Assembly: GCA_035534615.1 (NCBI GenBank)
Contig: DATLRO010000061.1
Coordinates: 186,001 to 250,000, forward strand
Direction of reading: 5' to 3'
Source of the DNA: JAGWRA01 sp035534615
Lineage (GTDB): Bacteria > Acidobacteriota > Vicinamibacteria > Vicinamibacterales > CAVVIG01
DNA: 64,000 bases
Below the pieces are notes generated by a model. That model was not told the origin of the DNA. It saw only the letters and a program-made list of their open reading frames with translations, and searched no databases. Position numbers and translations under genes: made by a program. Shown here piece by piece: positions 43,352 through 51,868 of this stretch (position 1 is the first letter of the stretch; each line of letters begins with the position of its first letter).

Positions 43352-44050
43352 ATGGAACAACGCCAGAGCGATCCACCCGTCACGATTGACCGCGCGAACA
43401 GACTGCGATCCGCAATGTCGGTGACTGTCGCCACCGGCGTTCTTGCCGTGGCGGCGGCCGCGGTCCTGTTCGGGCTGCTGCAGTGGCGATCCGCCACGAC
43501 GGTTCCGGAAGCCGGGTTCTGGTACGAGAACGGGGCATTGACGCTTCCGGCCGGCGTGGCCGCGAGACTCGGCGGCCCGCTCGAGCCGCAGGAGATCGCC
43601 GTCATCGAGGCCACCTCGCGCGCCGGGCTCGAACGGGCGTTCTCCGGCCTGCGGATCACGATCACTCACAACCACCACGCGTTCTGGCGCCTCGTCGTGC
43701 GCGAGACGCTGGCCAGCCGGGGACGGTCGCCGAACGCCGGAGAATCGTTCGAGCTGGCGCCGCTCGGCGGGGCCGGAGCGGTGAGCTTTCTGGTCCTGGC
43801 GATCGACGGGATCGAACACGCGCCGCCTGGCGCGTCACGCCGGCAGATTATCGAGGGGATCGGACGGGGGATCGGACGGGCGGCGGCGCACGAGCTCGCG
43901 CACCAGATTCTCGGCGCCGACATGCACGACAACGGCACCGATCCGAACAGCTACGAGTATTTCACCTCCGACCGGGCCTCCCAGTATTACGGCCGGCTGC
44001 ACTGGACGACCGCCTGGCCCTTCCTGCAGCGGAAGCTCGGGACGCGCTGA
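43352..44050 (+). CDS. Membrane-anchored putative zinc metalloprotease (HELAH)
   Basis: 232 residues from ATG 43352; longer upstream frame has no ribosome site. One N-terminal helix (~22-45, AMSVTVATGVLAVAAAAVLFGLL) anchors an external domain. The zinc motif is AAHELAHQILG (His180, Glu181, His184) followed by ADMHDNGTD, where His192/Asp193 may supply the third ligand. Spacing (HExxH-x3-G-x3-HD) resembles metzincins (HExxH-x2-G-x2-HD) with one extra residue in each gap. No known family is recognised. A heptamer array begins directly after the stop. Confidence 0.7.
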   Translation: MEQRQSDPPVTIDRANRLRSAMSVTVATGVLAVAAAAVLFGLLQWRSATTVPEAGFWYENGALTLPAGVAARLGGPLEPQEIAVIEATSRAGLERAFSGLRITITHNHHAFWRLVVRETLASRGRSPNAGESFELAPLGGAGAVSFLVLAIDGIEHAPPGASRRQIIEGIGRGIGRAAAHELAHQILGADMHDNGTDPNSYEYFTSDRASQYYGRLHWTTAWPFLQRKLGTR

Positions 44051-44180
44051 AGCACTCGGGGCTCGGGGCTCAGTGCTCGGGGGCTCGGCGCTCTGGGCTC
44101 GGGGCTGCGTGCTCGGCGCTCGGCCCTCGGGGCCTCGGGGCTCGGGGCCTCGGGGCTCGGGGCCTCGGGGCTCGGTGCTC
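44051..44180 (+). repeat. Largest heptamer array (GGGGCTC type), about 18 units
   Basis: Units AGCACTC, GGGGCTC x2, AGTGCTC, GGGGGCTC, GGCGCTC, TGGGCTC, GGGGCTG, CGTGCTC, GGCGCTC, GGCCCTC, then alternating GGGGCCTC/GGGGCTC three times, and GGTGCTC. It begins at the base after the metalloprotease stop and runs straight into a REP-like palindrome. Confidence 0.9.
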
Positions 44181-44203
44181 GTAGCGCCGAGCTTCAGCTC
44201 GGC
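44181..44203 (+). repeat. REP-like palindrome
   Basis: GTAGC followed by GCCGAGCTTCAGCTCGGC. It matches the reference copy at 35028 with a compensated G-C to A-T change in the stem, which shows that the stem itself is maintained. Confidence 0.85.
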
Positions 44204-44237
44204 CTCTCTCGGGCGCTCAGGCGGCTCGCGCCCGGGT

Positions 44238-45965
44238 TCAATGGCGCGCGTCGCACCCCGGCATCCGGAAGGCGCCGATGCGGGTCGAATAGCTCGTCGC
44301 CCCCTTCTGGTAGTAATCCCCCACGTACCAGATCGTGCAGTCGTCGCTCGGGTCGACGGCGGTCTGCGAGTAGTCCTCCCAGCGCAGCGTGCTGGTCTGC
44401 GACGCCTCGCCGGTGGCGAGCACCGCTTCGTGCAGGGTGAGCAGCCCCTTGGGATCGCCCGCCAGGCGGCCGGCAAAGCGCTGCCCGGCGAAGTCGGGCG
44501 TCCCTCCGAACGAGTAGCCGATGCCGATGTCCCCCTTCGCGTCGATCGCCGGGCTGCCCATCCATCGATAGAAATGGTCGGGCGCGTACGTCCCCTGCTG
44601 GTCGAGCGTGAGGTGGTCATGGGCGTCCAGCCGCAGCTCGTACCAGCGGACCCCGCCCGCTCCCTCGGCGGTGTTCACCGAGTGCACGGCGACAATCATC
44701 TGCCGGTTGCCGATGCGGCGGTAGACGACGCGCGCCATCAGCTTGTCCCCCTGGGAATCCAGGCGCACGTCGGTCCCCGGCTGGGGCACGCAGCGCGACA
44801 GCTGGCCGTTGCACAGGTAGTGATAGGGAGCCACCGGAATCTTCATCGGACCATCGAGCGTCGTCCTGGCCGGATCGCGCCAGTTCACGTGAAACAGCCA
44901 CGCGTACAGATCGTGGCTCTCGAAGACGTGCTTCAGCTGCGTGCCGCCGGCGGCCAGCATGACGTTCGGCGTGCCGGGCGGCGGCAGCGCCTTCCCTTCC
45001 AGGTCGGCGTTGTTGAGGAAGTTCACGCCGTCGATGATCACGCACTCCTCGCGCGCGGGCTCGCCCTTCAGCATCTTCGCGCGCTCGACCACGCACGCCT
45101 GCTTCTGGACGACGGCGTCGCCGGTGCTCGTCGGCACGTAGTAGCCGTCGGGCCACACGGCCGGGCGCGGATAGTCGGGGAAGAGCGGCCGGATGAACTC
45201 GTAACGGTAGTACGAGCCGAGCGGATTCGAGCTGGTGCTGACGGCGTAGCACATCGCGTAATGGCCCGGCGTGCCGGCGGCCGGACGAGGGCCGCGGCGG
45301 CGCTCGGCCACAGCGCCCGGCGGCGGAGGCGGCGGCTGATAGAGCGCCACGGCTGGTCCCGGCTGTCCCTTCACGCCCGGCAGGCTGTACTGCGCCGGCT
45401 CGCCCGCCTTCGGCTTGGGCGGCTCGTCGGGCAGCGGCGGCAGGAGCCGGAAGATCGGCATCACGATCAGCCAGCGGCCCGCGAGCTGGTCGTACCGCAC
45501 CACGGCATCCCCGTTGTCGCGGGCGCCGCAATCGCCGCCGAAGCCGCGGAACACGTTGTTGGTCGGCACCGGTCCGTAGAGCACCCGGCCGGTCGTCGCG
45601 TACTTCCGGCCCTTCTTCGTGTAGATCGCCATGCGCGCGTTGACGATCTGCACGATGTCGTCCGGACCGACCGCCAGCGAGTTGTCGGACGGATTCCGCA
45701 GCGGCGCCGTTCCCTGCGGACCCTTGAAGCCGACGCCCAGTCCGTCGAAGCTCGCGACGATCGCCGGCGGCGGCTTCGTCCCCTGCGCGGTCTGTTCGAC
45801 GGCCGCCGAGCCTGGCGGCACGGTGATCGCGACGGCGGCGGGCGCCTGGTGCGCGGGAGGCGCGGGCGACGGCACGCCGGCGGTCTGGCGGTTGCGGACG
45901 GCCACGATGGCAATGAGCACGGCGGCGAGGCCGGCGGTGGCGATGGTGAGGATTCTCCGGTTCAT
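44238..45965 (-). CDS. Exported protein of unknown function, probable beta-propeller
   Basis: 575 residues from ATG 45965. An N-terminal signal or anchor (ILTIATAGLAAVLIAIVAV) and a Pro/Ala linker lead to a Trp/Tyr/Asp-rich beta-strand protein. Recurring motifs include NPSDNSLAVGPDDIVQIVN, RYDQLAGRWLIV, WPDGYYVPTST, MGSPAIDAKGDIGIGYS and TLRWEDYSQTAVDPSDDCT, which look like propeller blades. A Pro-rich insert (QPPPPPPGAV) lies near residue 210. Similar large secreted proteins occur in Acidobacteria, but no enzymatic residues are evident. It is 46 bp downstream of the MFS gene on the same strand. Confidence 0.75.
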   Translation of the reverse strand: MNRRILTIATAGLAAVLIAIVAVRNRQTAGVPSPAPPAHQAPAAVAITVPPGSAAVEQTAQGTKPPPAIVASFDGLGVGFKGPQGTAPLRNPSDNSLAVGPDDIVQIVNARMAIYTKKGRKYATTGRVLYGPVPTNNVFRGFGGDCGARDNGDAVVRYDQLAGRWLIVMPIFRLLPPLPDEPPKPKAGEPAQYSLPGVKGQPGPAVALYQPPPPPPGAVAERRRGPRPAAGTPGHYAMCYAVSTSSNPLGSYYRYEFIRPLFPDYPRPAVWPDGYYVPTSTGDAVVQKQACVVERAKMLKGEPAREECVIIDGVNFLNNADLEGKALPPPGTPNVMLAAGGTQLKHVFESHDLYAWLFHVNWRDPARTTLDGPMKIPVAPYHYLCNGQLSRCVPQPGTDVRLDSQGDKLMARVVYRRIGNRQMIVAVHSVNTAEGAGGVRWYELRLDAHDHLTLDQQGTYAPDHFYRWMGSPAIDAKGDIGIGYSFGGTPDFAGQRFAGRLAGDPKGLLTLHEAVLATGEASQTSTLRWEDYSQTAVDPSDDCTIWYVGDYYQKGATSYSTRIGAFRMPGCDARH

Positions 45966-46011
45966 CGTACGGCTCCAGGTGGTCGGTCCAGGGTGCCGAG
46001 GGCCTCTCGCG

Positions 46012-47277
46012 TCAGACTTCCTCGGCCAGCGCCGCGCCCGGGATCTTCCCGACCAGCGCCGCGAAAACGATCAGCGCCGCCACGCCGGTCAGCGCCTCGG
46101 TGTACAGCATGCCGTTCGTCCCCCACCCGTCGTGGGCCCAGCCGTCCACCCGCAGCATGCCGAGGCTGAACAGCGTGTTGAGCGCGATGAAGATATTGAG
46201 CTTCGTGGCGGCCGCCGACCGTCCGATGATCGCGAGCGCCATCGCCATGAACGACGCGGCGCACGCGCCAAGGCTGAACGTGTAGAGGAGCGTCGTGACG
46301 GTGTACCCCATCTCCGTGCGCGGCGACCAGGCCATCGCCACGCAGGCGACGAGACCGAGCGCGCACGAAAGGGCGTAGGCGACGGGCCGGTTGACGCGGT
46401 CCGCCAGCCAGCCGCCGGCGAAGCAGCCGAGGACGATGGCGACGCCGCCGCCGAGGCCGAGCACGAGCGACACCGTGTCGGCCGGGGCGTGCCACTCGGG
46501 CGCGAGCGAGCCGAACAGGTCGTGCGCCGCACCGGTGCCGATCGGCAGGATGGCGAGAATGAGCGCGATGCGCCCGGCGCGCGTGCGCAGGATGCCAACC
46601 AGCTCGCGCCACGCGTCGCGGGCGCGCGCACCGACCGACGCGCCGCGCAGCGGGCGCGGCGGCTCCTCGAGGAACAGCAGCGGGATCGCGCACGCGAAGA
46701 GGACGATCCCGAGCAGCCCGCCGCCGATCCAGGGCGTCGGGGCGTGCTTCATGAAGTAGAGCGCCAGGCCGCCGCCGGCCGTCTGGCCGAAGTGATTGCC
46801 CGACTCGAACCAGGCAGCGGCGCGCCCCCGCGCGGCCAGCGGCGTGTTGTGCACCATCAGCCCTTCGGTGGCGAAGGCGACGAAGGTCGCCGCCACCGCG
46901 GTCAGCAGCACGAGCAGCGACATCACCGGCACCGTGCGCGTCGAGAGCGGCACCGCCGTCATCGTGATGAACCCCGCCGTCACGATCCCGGTCGCCAGCA
47001 GGTACCACCGCTTGCGCGACAGCGTATAGTCGCCCACCGGCGCCCAGACGAACTTCCAGCCGGAGGCGAGCAGCGTCATGCCGACCACGCCGGCGACCGC
47101 GCCGACCGACACGCCCGCCTGGACGGCGAGGTAGCCGAGCGCGATCGATGGAAACCCGAACGAAAGGCCGAAGGGGAAATAGAGGACGAACCAGACCCAG
47201 GGATGGGGGGCGGCCGGCCGCGGTGCGGCCGCCGGGGCGACGAGAAGGTCGACGGCAGCCGGTTCCAGTGGCGGCAT
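46012..47277 (-). CDS. MFS transporter, AmpG/PAT-like
   Basis: 421 residues from ATG 47277. Twelve hydrophobic segments are visible, with PFGLSFGFPSIALGYLAVQAGVS at helix 1 and the loop 2-3 region WAPVGDYTLSRKRWYL in place of the classical GxLaDrxGrr; a weaker signature GGWLADRVNRP occurs in the second half. The WAP-x-D-x-RKRWY pattern resembles AmpG/PAT-type members that move muropeptides or acyl compounds. Substrate not known. A TATGAT box 8 bp before the ATG and no ribosome site suggest leaderless expression. Confidence 0.85.
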   Translation of the reverse strand: MPPLEPAAVDLLVAPAAAPRPAAPHPWVWFVLYFPFGLSFGFPSIALGYLAVQAGVSVGAVAGVVGMTLLASGWKFVWAPVGDYTLSRKRWYLLATGIVTAGFITMTAVPLSTRTVPVMSLLVLLTAVAATFVAFATEGLMVHNTPLAARGRAAAWFESGNHFGQTAGGGLALYFMKHAPTPWIGGGLLGIVLFACAIPLLFLEEPPRPLRGASVGARARDAWRELVGILRTRAGRIALILAILPIGTGAAHDLFGSLAPEWHAPADTVSLVLGLGGGVAIVLGCFAGGWLADRVNRPVAYALSCALGLVACVAMAWSPRTEMGYTVTTLLYTFSLGACAASFMAMALAIIGRSAAATKLNIFIALNTLFSLGMLRVDGWAHDGWGTNGMLYTEALTGVAALIVFAALVGKIPGAALAEEV

Positions 47278-47285
47278 GATGGGCC

Positions 47286-47291
47286 ATCATA
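47286..47291 (-). promoter_or_regulatory. -10 box placed for leaderless transcription of the MFS gene
   Basis: TATGAT (minus strand) ends eight bases before the ATG at 47277. There is no Shine-Dalgarno sequence. This parallels the TAGAAT placement before the TamB-BamA fusion. Confidence 0.4.
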
Positions 47292-47452
47292 CGCGCGGGT
47301 CCCATGGGGCGCGAGGGCGTTGTCGGATGAGCTTGAAAGAAGCGCCGGAGCGCGGGCCCGGGGAACGATGATCGCGGCAGATCGCAGGGGAAACTGACGG
47401 GCGCTCAGGCGCTCGGGTGGTAACCTGAAGCCTCACGGGAGCGCCACTTCGG

Positions 47453-48085
47453 ATGGACGCGAAGCAGCACTGGGAACACGTCTACTCGACGAAGTCGGCC
47501 ACGGAGGTCAGCTGGTTCCAGCGCGAGGCGCGCGTGTCGCTGGATCTCATCACGCGCGCGGCCGGGCCGGCGGCGGCGATCCTCGATGCCGGTGGCGGCA
47601 CGTCGACACTGGTCGACGGCCTGCTCGATCGGGGATACACCGGCGTGACCGTACTCGACATCGCCGCCGCCGCGCTCGAGGCCGCGCAGGCCAGGCTCGG
47701 GTCACGGGCGGCCCGCGTCCGGTGGCTGGCGGCCGACCTGCTGCGCCACCCGTTCGCCCGCCACGGCCTCGACGTCTGGCACGACCGGGCCGTGTTCCAT
47801 TTCCTGACGTCGGCCGCTGACCGCCAGGCCTATGTCGCGCAGGTGGCTCGCGCCGTCCGGCCGGGCGGACACGTCATCGTCGCCACGTTCGCGGCGGACG
47901 GTCCGACGAAATGCAGCGGCCTCGACGTCTGCCGCTATTCGCCCGGCGCCCTGCACGCGGAGTTCGGCGCGGCATTCGAGCTGCTCGGCAAGGTGTTCGA
48001 AGAACACGTCACACCGGCCGGGCATCTCCAGCGATTCCAGTACTGCCTGTGCGCGGTCCGGGCCTCCGCCTCGGTCGCCGCCTGA
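47453..48085 (+). CDS. SAM-dependent methyltransferase
   Basis: 210 residues from ATG 47453. The start MDAKQHWEHVYSTKSATEVSWFQ is typical of a small family of class I methyltransferases. The SAM site is AILDAGGGTSTLVDGLL, with VLDIAAAALEAA and LRHPFARHGLDVWHDRAVFHFL following. VRPGGHVIVATFAADGPTKCSGLDVCRY completes the core. The PTxCSGL segment is seen in relatives annotated as thiopurine or chalcogen methyltransferase-like, but the substrate is uncertain. Divergent from the MFS gene with 175 bp between them. Confidence 0.88.
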   Translation: MDAKQHWEHVYSTKSATEVSWFQREARVSLDLITRAAGPAAAILDAGGGTSTLVDGLLDRGYTGVTVLDIAAAALEAAQARLGSRAARVRWLAADLLRHPFARHGLDVWHDRAVFHFLTSAADRQAYVAQVARAVRPGGHVIVATFAADGPTKCSGLDVCRYSPGALHAEFGAAFELLGKVFEEHVTPAGHLQRFQYCLCAVRASASVAA

Positions 48086-48164
48086 GCAGGCGCCCGGCAC
48101 GGATGCCGGCGCGTGACTTCAGGTACGATGTGGATCGCGGGCGCGGGCGCGCCCGGGGAGACAC

Positions 48165-49841
48165 ATGGAACCACGGACTCGCACGACATCCGTCACCAAG
48201 CGCGGGGCGGACCTGCTGCACGATCCGGCCCTCAACAAGTACACGGCCTTCACGGAGGACGAGCGGGAGCGGCTCGGCCTGATCGGGCTGATCCCGGACG
48301 GGATCGACACGCTCGACATGCAGCTCCAGCGGGCCCGCGGCCAGCTGGACGCCAAGATCACCGACCTCGAGCGCTACATCTTCCTCGCCCAGCTCCTCGA
48401 CCACGACCAGACGCTGTTCTACGCCCTGGTCCGGTCGGATCTGGCGCGATTCCTGCCGCTGATCTACACGCCCACGGTCGGTGAGGCCTGCCTCCAGTAC
48501 GGCCACATCATGAGGCGGACGCGCGGACTGTTCGTCTCGTTGAAGCGGCGGGGCCGCATCCGGAGCGTGCTGCGCAACTGGCCGGAGCCGAACGTGCGCT
48601 TCATCGTCGTCACCGACGGGGAGCGCGTGCTCGGCCTGGGCGATCTCGGCGCGAACGGGATGTGTATTCCGATCGGGAAGCTGGCCCTGTACTCCGCCTG
48701 CGGCGGCGTGCCGCCGGAGGTGACCCTGCCGATCCTGCTCGACTGCGGCACCAACAACTCGTCGCTGCTGGACGACCCGCTGTATCCCGGCATCCGGCAG
48801 CCGCGGCCGTCGACCGGCGAGCTGGACGAGTTCGTCGATGAGTTCATCGAGGCGGCGGAAGAGGTCTTCCCGGAGTGCTGCATCCAGTTCGAAGACTGGG
48901 CCGGGACCGACGCGGTGCGGCTGCTCGCGCGGTACCGCGACCGGGTCTGCTGCTTCAACGACGACATCCAGGGGACGGCCGCCGTCGCCCTGGCCGGCGT
49001 CCTCGGCGCCCTCCGGATCACCGGCGGCCGGCTCTCCGACCAGCGGTTCCTGTTCCTCGGCGCGGGGTCGGCCGGCACCGGGATCGCCAGCCTGCTGGCC
49101 CAGGCGATGGTGCTCGAGGGGCTCTCGGAGGCGGAGGCGCGCTCGCGCCAGTGGTTCTTCGACTCGAAGGGGCTGGTCGAGTCGACGCGCACCGATCTCG
49201 CCTCGTTCAAGACGCCGTACGCGCACGAGCATTCGCCGATGCGGGACTTCGCGGCCGCGATTCAGTCGGTCCGCCCGACGGTGCTCATCGGCGTCAGCAC
49301 GATCGCGAAGGCGTTCGACCGGAAGGTCATCGAGGCGATGGCCGCCATCAACACGCGCCCGATCATCTTTCCGTACTCGAACCCGACGTCGAAATCGGAG
49401 TGCACCGCCGAGGAGGCGTACACCTGGTCTGACGGACGTGCCGTCTTCGCCAGCGGCAGCCCCTTCGCACCCGTGCGGGTCGGGGATCGCACCTTCGTCC
49501 CCGGCCAGGGGAACAACGTCTACATCTTTCCGGCGATCGGCATGGCCGTCTACGCCACGCGGGCGCGGCGGGTGACCGACGAGATGTTCATCGCCGCCGC
49601 GCGCGGCGTGGCCGAGCAGGTGACGCAGACCGAGCTGGACGTCGGGCTGATCTATCCGCCCCAGTCGGCGCTGTTCGAGACGGAGCTGCGCGCGGCCGAA
49701 CGCGTCGCGGCGGTCGTCTTCGACCGCGGCCTCGCCGGCGTCCCGCGCCCCGGCGACCTGCGCGCGTTCATCCAAGCGCACGTCTACCGGCCGGAATACA
49801 CCCGCGAGGTCTGGGCCTCCGCCGCGCAGGGGCCGGGCTGA
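48165..49841 (+). CDS. maeA: Malic enzyme, NAD-dependent type
   Basis: Oxidatively decarboxylates malate to pyruvate. 558 residues from ATG 48165, the length of the single-domain enterobacterial MaeA/SfcA and without a phosphotransacetylase extension. YTPTVGEACLQYG and RGLFVSL are the N-domain signatures. RFIVVTDGERVLGLGDLGANGM contains the malate-binding loop and QFEDWAGTDAVRLL with CFNDDIQGTAAVALAG the metal site. FLGAGSAGTGIA is the dinucleotide fold. The stop codon TGA lies inside a REP-like palindrome (49831-49850), so the last residues (QGPG) come from the repeat. A TACGAT box lies about 36 bp upstream. Confidence 0.95.
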   Translation: MEPRTRTTSVTKRGADLLHDPALNKYTAFTEDERERLGLIGLIPDGIDTLDMQLQRARGQLDAKITDLERYIFLAQLLDHDQTLFYALVRSDLARFLPLIYTPTVGEACLQYGHIMRRTRGLFVSLKRRGRIRSVLRNWPEPNVRFIVVTDGERVLGLGDLGANGMCIPIGKLALYSACGGVPPEVTLPILLDCGTNNSSLLDDPLYPGIRQPRPSTGELDEFVDEFIEAAEEVFPECCIQFEDWAGTDAVRLLARYRDRVCCFNDDIQGTAAVALAGVLGALRITGGRLSDQRFLFLGAGSAGTGIASLLAQAMVLEGLSEAEARSRQWFFDSKGLVESTRTDLASFKTPYAHEHSPMRDFAAAIQSVRPTVLIGVSTIAKAFDRKVIEAMAAINTRPIIFPYSNPTSKSECTAEEAYTWSDGRAVFASGSPFAPVRVGDRTFVPGQGNNVYIFPAIGMAVYATRARRVTDEMFIAAARGVAEQVTQTELDVGLIYPPQSALFETELRAAERVAAVVFDRGLAGVPRPGDLRAFIQAHVYRPEYTREVWASAAQGPG

Positions 49842-49850
49842 AGCCCGGCC
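49831..49850 (-). repeat. REP-like palindrome supplying the malic enzyme stop codon
   Basis: G then GCCGGGCTGAAGCCCGGC then C. The TGA at 49839-49841, in the loop, is the stop of the malic enzyme gene. The next gene begins 12 bp after the repeat. Confidence 0.88.
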
Positions 49851-49861
49851 AGGGTTGCCCC

Positions 49862-50323
49862 ATGCAGGCCCAAGGGTTGAGCATCCGTGACGCCGCCGCG
49901 GCCGACGCGCCCGCGCTGGCCGCGCTCAGCTCGCAGCTCGGGTATCCGGTCGCGGTCGACGCGCTGGCCGGGCGGCTGGCCCGTATCCTCGCGCGGGCCG
50001 ATCAGATCGTGCTCGTCGCCTGCGCCGGCGGCCGGGAGGTGGCCGGCTGGATCCACGCCGCGGAGCAGGAGATGCTCGAGTCGGACCGGCGGTGCGAAAT
50101 CCTGGGGCTGGTGGTCGATCAGCGCCGGCGGCGCCTGGGCATCGGCCGGCACCTCGTCGCCGCGGTCGAACGGTGGGCATCGAGCCGGGGGCTCGGCGGC
50201 ATGTCGGTGCGCAGCAACATCGTCCGGGCCGAATCGCACCCGTTCTACGAGCGCCTCGGCTACGAGCGGACGAAGACGCAACACGTGTATCGCAAACGCC
50301 TGGCCGGGCCGGGCGCCGCCTGA
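49862..50323 (+). CDS. GNAT family N-acetyltransferase
   Basis: 153 residues from ATG 49862. The acetyl-CoA binding segment is CEILGLVVDQRRRRLGIGRHLVAAVE (Q/R-x-x-G-x-G/A motif as RRRLGIG). The typical C-terminal strand pairs as MSVRSNIVRAESHPFYERLGYERTKTQHVY. The N-terminal IRDAAAADAPALAALSSQLGYP fits the AAC(6')/RimI-like class. No substrate can be inferred. Confidence 0.9.
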   Translation: MQAQGLSIRDAAAADAPALAALSSQLGYPVAVDALAGRLARILARADQIVLVACAGGREVAGWIHAAEQEMLESDRRCEILGLVVDQRRRRLGIGRHLVAAVERWASSRGLGGMSVRSNIVRAESHPFYERLGYERTKTQHVYRKRLAGPGAA

Positions 50324-50509
50324 TCCGCCTCGCGCACGTCGCGCGCCGCTCCCGCCCTTCCATGGATCCGTCAGGCCGTCCCCCGGTGTCCATGGTGCTA
50401 TCGTCGTCCCGTCGGTCGCGGTCGGACAGCTCAACCAGGCAGCGGGAATCACGAGGAAGCGGACAATCGCGAGACTTCTGACCGGCGCGCAGAGGCAGAG
50501 GAGGAGTCC

Positions 50510-51133
50510 ATGTCCCGGGAACAGAAGCTGAAACAGCGGAACGAGCGAGATCACGCGCCCCGCGCCGGGAGGACGATCGTGAGCCGGGCGACGATCGTCA
50601 TGGTCGGGATCGCGGCCGTGCTCGCCGCCGCCACGGCGCGCCCCGAGGCGCGTCGTGCCGCAGCCAGACCGGCGCCCGCGGCCGCCTGCACCAGCGCGCC
50701 GTACCGGCAGTTCGATTTCTTCGTGGGCAACTGGGACGTCTACGACACCGGCAACCCGTCGACGATCGTCGGGCACAACCGGGTGACGAAGATCCTGGGC
50801 GGCTGCGTCCTGCAGGAGCTCTACGCGCAGAACGACGGCCTGCGCGGCGAGAGCTTCAGCCTCTTCGACGCATCGCACGGCGCGTGGCATCAGAGCTGGG
50901 TGACCAACCGCGGCCAGCTGCTCCTCCTCGACGGCGGTCTCGAGAACGGCCGCATGGTGCTGACCGGCACCGAGCGGGCGGCCGACGGCGCCTCGTCCCT
51001 GCTGCGCGGCATCTGGCGTCGCGTGGGAACCGGCGTCCGCGAGTCGGCGGAGCGCTCGACCGACGGCGGCCGGACGTGGAAGCCGGTCTTCGACGTCGAA
51101 TTCCGCCCGCATCAGCCGCAGAAGAACCGGTGA
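50510..51133 (+). CDS. Exported lipocalin-like protein (DUF1579-type)
   Basis: 207 residues from ATG 50510 behind GAGGAG. A basic N-terminus and a hydrophobic helix (ATIVMVGIAAVLAAATARP) precede an Ala/Pro linker. The core begins YRQFDFFVGNWDVYDTGN and continues with GHNRVTKILGGCVLQELY, FDASHGAWHQSWVTNRGQLLLLDGG and STDGGRTWKPVFDVEF. The D-F-x-G-x-W-x-V motif is that of small antiparallel barrels (DUF1579/lipocalin-like). Ligand unknown. It ends 1 bp before the next ATG. Confidence 0.75.
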   Translation: MSREQKLKQRNERDHAPRAGRTIVSRATIVMVGIAAVLAAATARPEARRAAARPAPAAACTSAPYRQFDFFVGNWDVYDTGNPSTIVGHNRVTKILGGCVLQELYAQNDGLRGESFSLFDASHGAWHQSWVTNRGQLLLLDGGLENGRMVLTGTERAADGASSLLRGIWRRVGTGVRESAERSTDGGRTWKPVFDVEFRPHQPQKNR

Positions 51134-51134
51134 C

Positions 51135-51758
51135 ATGATTCATCCACGCCCCGTACCCCTCGAACGCCACGGCATCCGGCTCGAGCCGCTGGCGGCCGAC
51201 CACCACGATGCGCTGGCCGCCGCCGCCGCGGACGGCCGGCTCTGGGAACTCTGGTTCACGTCGGTTCCGGACGCAGCACGAACGCGGGCGTACATCGCCG
51301 ACGCGCTCGCCGGCCAGCAGGCCGGCCACATGCTGCCGTGGGCGGTGCGGGAGCTGACGAGCGGCGCGGTCATCGGCACGACGCGGTATCACGACATCGT
51401 CGCCGGTCTGGATCGCGTGGAGATCGGCTACACCTGGTACGCGAGGCGCTGGCAGCGCAGCCATGTGAACACCGCCTGCAAGCTGCTGCTCCTCGAGCAT
51501 GCGTTCGACACGCTCGGGTGCCGGGTGGTCGGCCTGCGCACCGACAACTTCAACTTCGCGTCGCAGCGGGCGATTGAGGCGCTGGGGGCCAGAAGGGACG
51601 GCGTCATCCGCCATCACCAGGCGCGTCGCGACGGCACCGTGCGCGACAGCGTGATGTACAGCATTCTCGCCGGCGAATGGCCGGACGTGCGGCGGCATCT
51701 CGAGTTGCGCATGGCCCGTCACGCCCGGGCCCAGGATCGGCCGCCGTCCGGCGGCTGA
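51135..51758 (+). CDS. GNAT acetyltransferase, RimJ/RimL type
   Basis: 207 residues from ATG 51135. It starts with VPLERHGIRLEPLAADHHDAL, the RimJ/RimL opening, and continues with VIGTTRYHDIVAG, RVEIGYTWYARRWQRSHVNTACKLLLLEHAFDTLG (acetyl-CoA site Q/R-S-H-V-N-T) and RAIEALGARRDGVIRHHQ. Members acetylate protein N-termini or small amines. Together with the preceding gene it may form a two-gene unit. Confidence 0.9.
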   Translation: MIHPRPVPLERHGIRLEPLAADHHDALAAAAADGRLWELWFTSVPDAARTRAYIADALAGQQAGHMLPWAVRELTSGAVIGTTRYHDIVAGLDRVEIGYTWYARRWQRSHVNTACKLLLLEHAFDTLGCRVVGLRTDNFNFASQRAIEALGARRDGVIRHHQARRDGTVRDSVMYSILAGEWPDVRRHLELRMARHARAQDRPPSGG

Positions 51759-51868
51759 TCGACGGCGGTCGGCGCCCCGGCGCGCAAGCAGCCGACGGGA
51801 CGCCCGGTGTACACTGCTTCCCGTAATCTCCCTGGCATTCACGCGCACGATCAGGAAGGGGCACAGCC

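Noticed and set aside
44051..44180. Possible CRISPR array
   Set aside because: Units are 7-8 bp with no spacers and no cas genes; it is a simple tandem array.
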